Notes under the pieces: generated by a model | Databases searched by the model: none | What the model saw: the letters and a program-made list of their open reading frames with translations, nothing else | What the model was told of the DNA's origin: nothing | Source of the DNA: Xanthomonas sp. DAR 80977 | GTDB taxonomy: Bacteria > Pseudomonadota > Gammaproteobacteria > Xanthomonadales > Xanthomonadaceae | Reading direction: 5' to 3' | Assembly (NCBI RefSeq): GCF_041240605.1 | Contig: NZ_CP162487.1 | Coordinates: 1,185,001 to 1,249,000, forward strand | DNA: 64,000 bases | Shown here: one piece after another, positions 46,332 through 54,054 of the stretch | How the letters are laid out: every line of letters begins with the position of its first letter | Numbering within the stretch: position 1 is the first letter of the stretch | Translations under genes and position numbers: made by a program

Positions 46332-46700
46332 ATGTCGATCAGCGATGCCGAAGCCGTGGTGATGGAGGTGCTGTGGAACCGGCACCCGCTCAGCGCCGAA
46401 GAGGTGTTCGCCGCCCTGTCCGGGCATGGCGGCTGGGCCGAACCCACGGTCAAGACCTTGCTCAATCGCCTGCTCAACAAGGGCGCGATCCGCGCCGACA
46501 AGCAGGGTCGCCGCTATCTGTACGCGCCGTTGCTGCAGCGCGAACAGTGGGTGCAGCAACAGAGCGAAGGCCTGCTCGAACGCCTGTTCGGCGGCCGGGT
46601 GGCGCCGTTGGTGGCGCATTTCAGCGAGCGCGGCAAGCTCAGCGACGCCGATATCGCCGAACTCAAACGACTGATCCAGGAGCTGGACGATGAGCGTTGA
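46332..46700 (+). CDS. BlaI/MecI/CopY-family transcriptional repressor
   Basis: This 122-residue winged-helix repressor resembles BlaI/MecI. The segment SAEEVFAALSGHGGWAEPTVKTLLNRLLNKGAI (about 21-53) is the DNA-binding helix-turn-helix, followed by a wing with GRRYLYAPLL and C-terminal dimerisation helices. It probably binds the palindrome immediately upstream and represses its own operon. In BlaR/BlaI systems the repressor is cleaved upon signal, and here the next gene encodes an M56 protease that would be the trigger. The 11-bp overlap with that gene supports coupling. Confidence 0.93.
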   Translation: MSISDAEAVVMEVLWNRHPLSAEEVFAALSGHGGWAEPTVKTLLNRLLNKGAIRADKQGRRYLYAPLLQREQWVQQQSEGLLERLFGGRVAPLVAHFSERGKLSDADIAELKRLIQELDDER

Positions 46701-48219
46701 AACCTTGCTAGCGGGGCTGTGGGCCACGGCGCTGTCCGGCAGCGCGGCGATCGTGGCGGTGTTGGCGTTGCGCGCGCCGTCGCGGCGGCTGTTCGGGGCC
46801 GGCATCGCCTATGCGCTGTGGAGCGCGGTGCCCTTGGCGATGCTGGCCGTGCTGCTGCCTGGCGATGTGCGCCCGGCGGGGTTGGCGCTGGCGATGCCGC
46901 AGGTCTGGGTCGGGGTGGCGCAGGGGACGGGTGGCGCGGCGGCTGCGATGTCGATGGCCGACACCCCGGTCGCGCCGTGGATGGCCGCGCTGTGGATGCT
47001 GGGCGCGGCGGCGATGGCCGCCGCCTTGTGGCGGCAGCAGCGGCGCTACCGGCGCAGCCTGGGGCGGCTGACGCAGGGCGCCGACGGCGTGCTGTACGCG
47101 CAACATGCGTTGCACGGTCCGCTGGTGCTGGGCGCCTGGCGCCCGCGCGTGGTGGTGCCGATAGATTTCGCGCAGCGCTATCCGGCGGCGCAGTCGCAAC
47201 TGGTGCTGGCCCACGAGCGCATGCATATCACCCGCGGCGACACCCGCCACAACCTGCTGCTGGCGGTGTTGCGCTGCGTGTACTGGTTCAACCCGTTGCT
47301 GCACTGGGCCGCGGCGCGGTTCCGCTTCGACCAGGAACTGGCCTGCGATGCGGCGGTGCTGGCGCGGCATCCGGGTTCGCGCCGCAGCTACGCCGAGGCG
47401 ATGCTGCAGACCCAGCTGGATGCGATCGCCTTGCCGGTCGGCTGCCATTGGCAGGCCGGGCAGACCTTGCGGCAGCGGATCGGGATGCTGCAGCGGCCGG
47501 CGGTGCGCGGCTGGCGGCGGCGTGCCGGCATTGCGCTGGTCGCGATGACGGCGATGTGCGGCGGCCTGGCCGCATGGGCATTGCAGCCACTGCAGGCGTC
47601 CGCGTTGGCGGGAAGCGGCATTGCGCCTGCGCTGTCGGATGCGCAAGCGCCGGATGCAGGCGCGCAGGCGGGGACTGGTTCAGGGTCGGGCGTAACGCCG
47701 ACCGGCACCGCGATGCGCTCCTCGCCCACGTTCGCCTGGGCAGCCGATGCGGCGGCGGCCTCTGCCAAGCGTGGGAATACGCCTGCCAAGCCACTTGCGA
47801 TGGCGCCACCCGCCTATCCGCGCGAATCGCTGCGCAAGGGCGCATCGGGAGAGGTGATGCTGCTGGTCAGCGTGGATGAAGCCGGTGCGGTCAGCGACGT
47901 GCGGCTGCTCGGGCATGGCACCGGCGATTCGGCGTTGGACCAGGCGGCGATTGCGGCGTCCCGGCAGTGGCGCTTCGAGCCGGCCCGCAAGCATGGGCGG
48001 GCGGTTGCTTCGCGACTGAAGATCCCTGTCAAATTCGAATCCGGGATGGAGCCGGTGGAGGCGCCGCCGAGGGTCGCCAACGCATCCAGTTACCTCTGGT
48101 ATCGGCTGGATTTCGAGGGCGATGCGCGTCAATACAGCTGCGATATCCTCGTCGCCGATGACCAAGGGCCGACACAGCGCTTTTATTGCGGCTTGGGTGC
48201 AAAGACGGCCAAGCGATGA
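46690..48219 (+). CDS. M56 (BlaR1-like) membrane protease fused to a TonB C-terminal domain
   Basis: This 509-residue inner-membrane protein has several N-terminal helices and a BlaR1/M56 metalloprotease domain with the zinc motif HERMH (about 174-178) and a downstream FDQELACDAAVL segment holding the third ligand Glu. BlaR1 normally continues into a penicillin-binding sensor, but here a further helix (near 277-297) leads to a Pro/Ala linker and a TonB C-terminal-like domain (about 375-460, with PPAYPRESLRKGASGEVMLLVSV) plus a Cys-containing tail. So the input is probably a periplasmic or outer-membrane protein contact, not a beta-lactam. It overlaps the repressor gene by 11 bp and the lipoprotein gene by 4. 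Confidence 0.88.
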   Translation: MSVETLLAGLWATALSGSAAIVAVLALRAPSRRLFGAGIAYALWSAVPLAMLAVLLPGDVRPAGLALAMPQVWVGVAQGTGGAAAAMSMADTPVAPWMAALWMLGAAAMAAALWRQQRRYRRSLGRLTQGADGVLYAQHALHGPLVLGAWRPRVVVPIDFAQRYPAAQSQLVLAHERMHITRGDTRHNLLLAVLRCVYWFNPLLHWAAARFRFDQELACDAAVLARHPGSRRSYAEAMLQTQLDAIALPVGCHWQAGQTLRQRIGMLQRPAVRGWRRRAGIALVAMTAMCGGLAAWALQPLQASALAGSGIAPALSDAQAPDAGAQAGTGSGSGVTPTGTAMRSSPTFAWAADAAAASAKRGNTPAKPLAMAPPAYPRESLRKGASGEVMLLVSVDEAGAVSDVRLLGHGTGDSALDQAAIAASRQWRFEPARKHGRAVASRLKIPVKFESGMEPVEAPPRVANASSYLWYRLDFEGDARQYSCDILVADDQGPTQRFYCGLGAKTAKR

Positions 48220-48806
48220 GCATGCGCATCATCTGCCTGGCTGGCGTATCCCTGTGCCTGGCCAGCTGCGCCAGCCAGCCGCCGCGCGCGCAGACGCAAC
48301 GACTGGATTCGGTGGACCAGCGCCTGCTCGCGCCACGCGGCGATGGCGCCGCAGGTGGGGCCATCGCGGCCTATACGATGCAGCCGCAGCAGGTGTTCCG
48401 CATGCCGCAGCCGCTGGACGCGGCCACGCCGCAACTGCCGGCCGATTCGCCGCGGCGCACGCTGCCGCCGACCACGGTGTGCGTGCGCGTGATCCTGTCC
48501 GCGCAAGGCGCCGTGCAGCGCAGCGAGCCCTTGTACGACCGCGCGGAATGCAGTGCCGGTGCGCTGGCGGACAATGCCGATCTGCTGCAGGCGGTGCAGC
48601 GCGACGTCGCGCGCTGGCGCTTCGTGCCGGCGGCGATCTGCATCTATGCCGACCCCGCGCAGCGGCCGGCGGTGGAGGGGCGCTGCGACGATGCGCTGTC
48701 GGTGGAGGAGGTGCCGGTGACGCTGGCCTACGCGTTCACCTTCGAGGTGCGCGAGGGCAAGGCCAGCGTGCAGGCCGGGCGCGTGGGCGGCCGCGGCGCG
48801 CGTTGA
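48216..48806 (+). CDS. Small lipoprotein with TonB-C-like region
   Basis: This 196-residue protein starts MSMRIICLAGVSLCLASC, a lipoprotein signal with Cys18. The mature part contains a segment ending in LLQAVQRDVARWRFVPAAIC (about 125-145), which resembles the TonB C-terminal repeat seen in the M56 protein. Four Cys in the C-terminal half may pair. The ATG overlaps the previous stop by 4 bp, so it is the third gene of the BlaI/M56 module. A role as a periplasmic partner of the M56-TonB sensor is inferred from linkage only. Confidence 0.72.
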   Translation: MSMRIICLAGVSLCLASCASQPPRAQTQRLDSVDQRLLAPRGDGAAGGAIAAYTMQPQQVFRMPQPLDAATPQLPADSPRRTLPPTTVCVRVILSAQGAVQRSEPLYDRAECSAGALADNADLLQAVQRDVARWRFVPAAICIYADPAQRPAVEGRCDDALSVEEVPVTLAYAFTFEVREGKASVQAGRVGGRGAR

Positions 48807-48917
48807 GCGCGCGAGTTGGTGCCGGCCGGTGAGCGCTGCGGGGTCGTTTTCGCGGTTGCGGCGGCAGTTGCGGTGGCTGCATGCTCCCGGTTGCGACTGG
48901 CGCTGCGGATGGATTCT

Positions 48918-48940
48918 GTCGCGACTGAAGTCGCTCCTAC
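48918..48940 (-). repeat. Single REP element after the BlaI module
   Basis: A 23-bp copy with the GTCGCGACTGAAGTCGCTCC core lies between converging genes (48807-49010). It is unpaired. The rest of this 204-bp gap holds nothing I recognise. Confidence 0.85.
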
Positions 48941-49010
48941 GCAGGGCGGCTTCTGGACATGGATGCCGCATGTGCGGGCTGCAGCGTCGCTACATGCGTG
49001 GCGATCACGG

Positions 49011-49568
49011 CTACAGCATTTCCGGCTTGAACAGGCGCCGCCGCGAGATCTCCGCGCCGGACAACATGAACTTGCCGTCGCCGCGGTAGTGCAGGGTCCT
49101 GGGCAGTTTCGGCGAGGTGGCGACGTGCGCCTTGACCACTTCCCAGATGAAGAGATTGTGCCTGGCGATCCGGCTGCCATCGTGCAGGCGGCATTCGAAG
49201 CTGGCGTAGCACTCGGCGATCAGCGGCGCATCGACCTGCGCGCCGGCCACCGCGGTCAGGCCGAAGTGGGCGAACTTGTCGAGCTGCGCGCCGCTGCTGT
49301 TGCCGATGCCGACCACGGTGTCGACCAGGTCCGCGGTCGGCAGGTTGATCGTGCATTGCCTGCTGCGCCGGACCAGCTCGAAGCTGCGGTTGGCGCTGGA
49401 GATGCAGCAGGCGATCAGCGATGGCGAGAATTCCAGCACCATGTGCCAGCCCATGGTCATGATGTCGCGCTGCCCCTTCCACGCCGAACCGACCAGCACC
49501 ACCGGGCCGGGTTCCAGGAACCGGCGCACCTGCTCGGGCGGGAAATCGTGCTTGCGGTAGCGGCGCAT
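49011..49568 (-). CDS. Flavin reductase-like (FMN-binding split-barrel) protein
   Basis: This 185-residue protein has the flavin reductase-like split-barrel fold, with VVLVGSAWKGQRDIMTMGWHMVLEFSP near the start, ISSANRSFELVRRSRQCTINLP in the middle and ARHNLFIWEVVKAHV later. Such proteins bind FMN and either reduce flavin for a monooxygenase or act alone. The ATG at 49568 has a GAGGATG ribosome binding site; an upstream frame to 49610 lacks one. It lies just downstream of modC on the same strand (69-bp gap), so it may share transcription, but a functional link to molybdate is not evident. Confidence 0.85.
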   Translation of the reverse strand: MRRYRKHDFPPEQVRRFLEPGPVVLVGSAWKGQRDIMTMGWHMVLEFSPSLIACCISSANRSFELVRRSRQCTINLPTADLVDTVVGIGNSSGAQLDKFAHFGLTAVAGAQVDAPLIAECYASFECRLHDGSRIARHNLFIWEVVKAHVATSPKLPRTLHYRGDGKFMLSGAEISRRRLFKPEML

Positions 49569-49637
49569 GGGCGCATCCTCGCGGCGGTGGCGATGGCACA
49601 GTCTGGCCATCGGCGGTGAACGCGGCGTCGGCGCGCG

Positions 49638-50255
49638 CTAGTCCAGCCGATGGATCGCATCGGCGATGCGTTCCACTTCCTCGGCCTGGTGGCTGACGTA
49701 GAGCATCGGCAGGCGCACTTCGTCGCGCACGCGCTGCAGGTACGGGATCAGTTCGCCGCGGCGCTGCGCGTCCAGCGCCGACAGCGGCTCGTCGAACAGC
49801 AGGATCGCCGGCTGCGCCAGCAACGCGCGGCCGATCGCCACGCGCTGCGCCTCGCCGCCGGACAGGTTGCCCGGGCGCCGCGCCAGCAGCGGCGCGATGC
49901 CGAGCAGCTCCACCACCGCATCGAAGCCGAAGCGCTCGGCCCGGCCGCGGCCGTGGCGGCCGTAGCCGAGGTTGCGGCGCACGTCCATGTGCGGGAACAG
50001 CCGCGCGTCCTGGAACACGTAGCCGATGCGGCGGCGGTGGGTCGGCACGTCGATGCCGGCGTCGCTGTCGTAGAGCACGCGCTCGTCGATGACGATGCGT
50101 CCGCTGCGCGGCCGCAGCACGCCGGCGATGGCGTTGAGCATGCTGGTCTTGCCGGCGCCGGACGGGCCGACCAGCGCGACCACGCGCGCGGTCTCCTCGA
50201 CCCGCAGGCGGCGCTGGAAGCGGCCGCGCTGCACCTCGATGTCGATGCTCAACAT
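49638..50255 (-). CDS. modC: Molybdate ABC transporter ATPase ModC (short form)
   Basis: This 205-residue ATPase powers molybdate uptake with ModB. Walker A is GPSGAGKTS (about 31-39), the signature LSGGEAQRVAIGRAL is near 132-146, and Walker B ILLFDEPLSALD follows. ModC proteins are usually about 350 residues with a C-terminal TOBE/MOP domain that senses molybdate. Here the protein ends right after the helical H-loop region (SHQAEEVERIADAIHRLD), so that regulatory domain is absent. The ATG at 50255 gives the expected N-terminus MLSIDIEV. It lies 82 bp after modB. Confidence 0.88.
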   Translation of the reverse strand: MLSIDIEVQRGRFQRRLRVEETARVVALVGPSGAGKTSMLNAIAGVLRPRSGRIVIDERVLYDSDAGIDVPTHRRRIGYVFQDARLFPHMDVRRNLGYGRHGRGRAERFGFDAVVELLGIAPLLARRPGNLSGGEAQRVAIGRALLAQPAILLFDEPLSALDAQRRGELIPYLQRVRDEVRLPMLYVSHQAEEVERIADAIHRLD

Positions 50256-50337
50256 CGGCGCGCGCTCCCGTGCGGCGAACGCGGCGCGGCGTGGAAGGGC
50301 GCTGCCGGCCGCGCGCGGGCGGTGAACAGGCGCCCGC

Positions 50338-51039
50338 TCATGCGTCCGCCTCCGGGCCGCGCTGGCGCCGCACCAGCCATTCGGACAGCAGCAGCGCGGC
50401 CAGCGAGATCGCCAGGGCCACCGCCGCCAGCCGCCAGATCCCGGATTCGCCGCCGGGCACCTGCAACAGGCCATAGATCGCCGACGACAGGGTCTGGGTT
50501 TCGCCGGGGATATTCGACACGAAGGTGATGGTGGCGCCGAATTCGCCCAGCGCCTTGGCAAAGGCGAGCGCGGTGCCGGCGACCAGGCCCGGCCAGGCCA
50601 GCGGCAGGGTGATGGTGAAGAACACCCGCCACGGCGCGGCACCGAGCGTGGCCGCAGCCGCTTCCAGGCGCCGGTCGGTGGATTCCAGGGCCAGGCGGAT
50701 CGCACGCACCATCAACGGGAAGCCCATCACCGCGCTGGCCAGCGCCGCGCCGGTCCAGCGGAACGCGAACTGCACGCCCAGGTGTTCGAGCAGCCAGGCG
50801 CCGACCGGTCCCTGCGTGCCGAGCACGATCAGCAGCGCATAGCCGGTGACCACCGGCGGCATCACCAACGGCAGGTGCAGCAACGCATCCAGCAGCGACT
50901 TGCCGGGGAAGCGGCGTCGCGCCAGCAACCAGCCGCAGGCCACGCCCAACGGCAGGCTGCCCAGGGCCGCGACCAATGCGACCTTGACGCTGAGCGCGAT
51001 CGCGGTGAGTTCCTGCGGGGTGAATGCGAACAACGGCAA
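50338..51039 (-). CDS. modB: Molybdate ABC transporter permease ModB
   Basis: This permease of about 233 residues forms the molybdate channel. It has five to six membrane helices, the MPPVVTGYALL segment near 60, and the EAA loop EAAAATLGAAPWRVFFTITLPLAWPG (about 126-151), which docks to ModC. No ATG precedes the conserved start, so the likely initiator is a TTG at 51039, 4 bp after the modA stop (a second TTG at 51033 is also possible); this rests on family alignment and tight spacing. The order modA-modB-modC is transcribed on the minus strand. Confidence 0.88.
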   Translation of the reverse strand: MPLFAFTPQELTAIALSVKVALVAALGSLPLGVACGWLLARRRFPGKSLLDALLHLPLVMPPVVTGYALLIVLGTQGPVGAWLLEHLGVQFAFRWTGAALASAVMGFPLMVRAIRLALESTDRRLEAAAATLGAAPWRVFFTITLPLAWPGLVAGTALAFAKALGEFGATITFVSNIPGETQTLSSAIYGLLQVPGGESGIWRLAAVALAISLAALLLSEWLVRRQRGPEADA

Positions 51040-51043
51040 CGGC

Positions 51044-51829
51044 TCAGTGCGCGAGCGAGAAACCGCGGCGCTGGAAGATCGCCTGCGCCGGCGCGGTGCC
51101 CAGCCAGCGCACGAAATCGGCCGCGGCCGCGTTCTTGCTCGCGCGCAGCGCCGCCACCGGATACACGATCGGCGCATGGCTGTCGGCCGGAAACACCGCC
51201 ACCACCCGCACCTTCGGCTCGGCCTTGGCGTCGGAGCCGTAGACGATGCCCAGCGGCGCTTCGCCGCGCGCGACCAGCATCAGCGCACTGCGCACGCTTT
51301 CCGATTCGGCCAGGCGCGCCTGCACGCCGTCCCACTGGCCGAGCGTCTGCAGCGCGGCGCGCGCGTACTTGCCGGCCGGCACGCTGGCGGTCTGGCCGAC
51401 CGCCAGGCGGCCCTGCGCGCCGAGCGCGGCGGCGAGCGCGCCGGGCTTGCGCAGGTCCACCCTGGCCTTGCTGGCCGCCGGCGCCACCAGCACCAGGGTG
51501 TTGCCGAGCAGGTTGCGGCGTTGCGCCGGATCGACCAGCTGGCGTTGCTGCAGATAGTCCATCCACTCCAGGTCGGCGGAGAAGAACACATCCGCCGGCG
51601 CGCCCTGTTCCACCTGTCGCGCCAGCGCCGAGCTGGCCGCGTACGACACCTGCACCGGCGTGCCGCTGGCCTGCTGGTAGGCGGCGGCGGCCTCGTCCAG
51701 CGATTCCTTCAGGCTGGCCGCGGCGAACACGGTCAGCGGCGCGGAGGCCGGTTGCGCCCAGGCTGCCGGCGTGGCCACGGCCATGGCGAGCGAGAACAGG
51801 CACAGCAGGCTGCGTAGCAAACGGGACAT
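51044..51829 (-). CDS. modA: Molybdate-binding periplasmic protein ModA
   Basis: This 261-residue protein is the periplasmic molybdate (or tungstate) receptor. A signal peptide ends at about 25 (AWA-QP). The binding pocket segments [20 protein letters not shown] (about 32-51), [24 protein letters not shown] (63-86), and the [13 protein letters not shown] block later are all present. The ATG at 51829 has an AGGAGCC ribosome binding site. It is first of the modABC set and lies 18 bp after a molybdopterin-fold protein gene. Confidence 0.95.
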   Translation of the reverse strand: MSRLLRSLLCLFSLAMAVATPAAWAQPASAPLTVFAAASLKESLDEAAAAYQQASGTPVQVSYAASSALARQVEQGAPADVFFSADLEWMDYLQQRQLVDPAQRRNLLGNTLVLVAPAASKARVDLRKPGALAAALGAQGRLAVGQTASVPAGKYARAALQTLGQWDGVQARLAESESVRSALMLVARGEAPLGIVYGSDAKAEPKVRVVAVFPADSHAPIVYPVAALRASKNAAAADFVRWLGTAPAQAIFQRRGFSLAH

Positions 51830-51847
51830 GGCGAGGCTCCTAGGAAG

Positions 51848-52351
51848 TCAGGGGGTGACGACGGCGATCGACTGCACCTGGCGCACCCAGCGCGCGGGGC
51901 GCTGGTCCTGCGGCACGATCAGGCGCAGCGGGCCGTCCTCGGCCGCGAGCGGCTTGCCGTCGCAGCGGTCGACCAGCAGCACGCGGCGCGCGCCCAGCGT
52001 CGGGTCCAGTTCGGCCAGGGTGAACACGGAGGCATAGCCGTCGCGCGCGGCGACCTCGACCCGCCGTTGCAACTGCGCGCCGCGCAGCGGCTCGGTGGGC
52101 ATCGCGCGCTGCGCCTGCAGCACGGCGCGCAGCGCCACGCCTTCGCAGTCCAGCGCTTGGCCGTGCGCCTGGGCGCTGACCCGCTCGCGCGGCAAGGCGC
52201 CCAGCGTGGCGTCATCGAGTGCGATCGGCAGCACGCCGGTGGCCGCCGCGGCTGCGTCGGCGCCGGTGTGCGCGGCCGGGCCATGCGCGGCCTGCGCCTG
52301 CGTCGCAGCCAGCGCCAGGCCGAGAAGAGCGAAAAGGCGGGATCGGGACAT
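51848..52351 (-). CDS. Exported molybdopterin-oxidoreductase-fold protein
   Basis: This 167-residue exported protein has a signal peptide ending near QAQA at 21. The mature part shows features of the oxidoreductase molybdopterin-binding (SUOX) fold: DCEGVALRAVLQ, DGYASVFTLAELDP, and DGPLRLIVPQDQRPARWVRQV near the end. It has the length of the short cofactor-less group often found with modABC. The Cys that ligates molybdenum in SUOX is at DCEGV or absent, so cofactor binding is not assured. It directly precedes modA, suggesting co-regulation with molybdate supply. Confidence 0.72.
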   Translation of the reverse strand: MSRSRLFALLGLALAATQAQAAHGPAAHTGADAAAAATGVLPIALDDATLGALPRERVSAQAHGQALDCEGVALRAVLQAQRAMPTEPLRGAQLQRRVEVAARDGYASVFTLAELDPTLGARRVLLVDRCDGKPLAAEDGPLRLIVPQDQRPARWVRQVQSIAVVTP

Positions 52352-52369
52352 GCCCGCATCCTACCGCCT

Positions 52370-53203
52370 TCACCGTGGCGCGGCGTGCAGATCGTCGGTG
52401 CGACCGGCCTGGATGTTGGCGCGCACCGACGGCTGCATCAGCCGCGGCGGCGCCAGCGTCGCATCGCGCGCCTGGCGCAACGCGACGAACTCGGCTTCGC
52501 CGACGCCGTCGCGCACGTGGATGTTGCCGCGGCGCTGGGCGCCGATGCTGGTTTCGCAGGCCACCGCGCGGCCGCCGGCGCCGTAGTCGTGGCAGACGAA
52601 CACGCGGGTGGATTCGGGCAGCGCGTACAGCCGCTGGATCGAGCGGAACAGCGTCGCCGCGTCGCCGCCGGGGAAATCGCAGCGTGCCGTGCCGCTGTCG
52701 GGCATGAACAGCGAATCGCCGGGGAACAGCGCATCGCCGACCAGGTAGGCGATGCTGTCGTCGGTATGTCCGGGCACGGCGATCACCTGCGCCTGCAGCG
52801 CGCCGATCGCGAAGCGCTCGCCGTCGGCGAACAGGTGGTCGAAGCCGCAACGGGTGTCGCCGGCGTCCGCGGCCAGGCCGAACTGCGGCGCGAAGCGCGC
52901 GCGCACCTGGCGGATGCCGGCGCCGATCGCCAGCGTCGCCTGCGGCCAGCGGCGCTTGAACCACTGCGCGGCGGAGACATGGTCGGCGTGCGCGTGGGTT
53001 TCCAGGATCCAGCGCAGTTGCAGGCCGCGCGCGGACAACAGCTCGGCCAGGCCTTGCGCCGGCGCATCGCGCAGCGTGGCGGTGTCCGCATCGAAGTCGA
53101 GCACCGGGTCGATCACCGCGGCCTCGCGGCCGTCGTCGACCAGATAGCTCCAGGTGCCGGAACCGGCGTGGTGGAAGGGGTGGACGTGCGGGACGTGGCT
53201 CAT
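52370..53203 (-). CDS. blh: Blh-like metallo-beta-lactamase-fold persulfide dioxygenase
   Basis: This 277-residue protein is of the ETHE1/Blh type, which oxidises glutathione persulfide to sulfite and glutathione. The metal motif is THAHADH (His70, His72, Asp74, His75), followed by VPGHTDDSIAYLVGDALFPGDSLF with later ligands and VCHDYG near 205. The set fits a mononuclear-iron persulfide dioxygenase and not a glyoxalase II. The gene overlaps the BigR-like repressor gene by 4 bp, and a rhodanese gene precedes both, the core of the bigR sulfide operon known from Xylella and Agrobacterium. Confidence 0.88.
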   Translation of the reverse strand: MSHVPHVHPFHHAGSGTWSYLVDDGREAAVIDPVLDFDADTATLRDAPAQGLAELLSARGLQLRWILETHAHADHVSAAQWFKRRWPQATLAIGAGIRQVRARFAPQFGLAADAGDTRCGFDHLFADGERFAIGALQAQVIAVPGHTDDSIAYLVGDALFPGDSLFMPDSGTARCDFPGGDAATLFRSIQRLYALPESTRVFVCHDYGAGGRAVACETSIGAQRRGNIHVRDGVGEAEFVALRQARDATLAPPRLMQPSVRANIQAGRTDDLHAAPR

Positions 53204-53550
53204 GGGCCTGCCTTGGCGGGAGAGGAAGGGCCGACGCTGCAGTAGATGCCGTGCAAGGTGTCGAGGATGCGCTGCGCCGGACCCGGGACCAGCGAATAGT
53301 AGATGGTCTGCCCGTCGCGGCGGGTCTGCACCAGGCCGTCCTCGCGCAGCAGCGCCAGGTGCTGCGACAGCGCCGACTGGCTCAGCGCCACGCGCGCGTT
53401 GAGCTCGCCCACCGACTGCTCGCGATCCACCAGCAGGCACAGCAGCAGCAGCCGCTTTTCGTTGCCGAGCGCCTTCAGCAGGCGCGCGGCCTCGCCGGCA
53501 TGCAGGCGCATCGCGGCCGGGTCCATCGCGGGCGGCAGGCGGCGGGCCAT
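53200..53550 (-). CDS. bigR: BigR-like ArsR-family sulfide-responsive repressor
   Basis: This 116-residue winged-helix protein of the ArsR family has its recognition helix in ALSQSALSQHLALLREDGLV (about 55-74). Two Cys, at 38 (LLCLL) and 104 (GIYCSVG), are 66 residues apart, as are Cys42 and Cys108 in BigR of Xylella, which form the regulatory disulfide or tetrasulfide. The operon content also matches. It should repress the promoter at 53947-53972 and release upon sulfide or persulfide. It starts 5 bp after the rhodanese gene. Confidence 0.88.
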   Translation of the reverse strand: MARRLPPAMDPAAMRLHAGEAARLLKALGNEKRLLLLCLLVDREQSVGELNARVALSQSALSQHLALLREDGLVQTRRDGQTIYYSLVPGPAQRILDTLHGIYCSVGPSSPAKAGP

Positions 53551-53555
53551 CGCGC

Positions 53556-53918
53556 TCAGAAGGCGACCGGCAGGCCGGCGGCGGTCCAGCCGAGGAAGCC
53601 GCCGCTCAGCGAGCGCACCTGGCTGTAGCCCAGTTGCTGCAGGCTCAGCGCGGCCAGCGTGGAGCGGCCGCCGCTGGCGCAGTACAGCAGGATCGGCTGG
53701 TCGCGGCGGGCCAGCGCCGGATCGGCGTCCAGGCGGAATTCGAGGATGCCGCGCGGGATGTTGATCGCGTTGGGCAGGTGGCCGACGGCGAATTCGCCGG
53801 GTTCGCGCACATCGATGATCCATTCGCCGGGCAGCGGCGTGGCGGCGGCATCGGTGGCGACTTCCTGGATCTGCGGGCGTGCCCGCTCGACCAGGGCGTG
53901 GGCGGAGGAATGGGGCAT
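53556..53918 (-). CDS. Single-domain rhodanese (sulfurtransferase)
   Basis: This 120-residue single-domain rhodanese carries persulfide sulfur on the active Cys80 in the loop YCASGGRS. Substrate-loop residues and the start motif IDVREPGEFAVGHLPNAINIP are present. It lacks a signal peptide and should be cytoplasmic. It is the promoter-proximal gene of the sulfide operon, upstream of bigR and blh. The ATG at 53918 has a GGAG ribosome binding site. In this setting it probably transfers sulfur between glutathione persulfide, thiosulfate and sulfite. Confidence 0.92.
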   Translation of the reverse strand: MPHSSAHALVERARPQIQEVATDAAATPLPGEWIIDVREPGEFAVGHLPNAINIPRGILEFRLDADPALARRDQPILLYCASGGRSTLAALSLQQLGYSQVRSLSGGFLGWTAAGLPVAF

Positions 53919-53946
53919 GGGGGGCTCCGGTGGATGAACGCCAGCC

Positions 53947-53972
53947 ATAATATCAGTTGACTCTAATATAAG
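53947..53972 (-). promoter_or_regulatory. Operator-promoter of the sulfide operon
   Basis: Arms ATAATATCAG (53947-53956) and CTAATATAAG (53963-53972) form an imperfect inverted repeat (7 of 10) across a 6-bp spacer in a conspicuously AT-rich island. On the minus strand TATTAT (53947-53952), with TGA before it, gives an extended -10, so bound BigR would cover the promoter. It lies 29 bp above the rhodanese ATG. Confidence 0.6.
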
Positions 53973-54054
53973 AAAATTCTAATTTATCTCGCAGCCAGCG
54001 ACGGTTCGCTGGCACCGACCGGATTCGGTCGAATCCTCGTGCTGGAGTCGCCGC

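Noticed and set aside
52352..52369. ModE site before the molybdate genes
   Set aside because: The 18-bp gap to the upstream metallo-hydrolase gene is too small for a normal ModE site and has no suitable palindrome.
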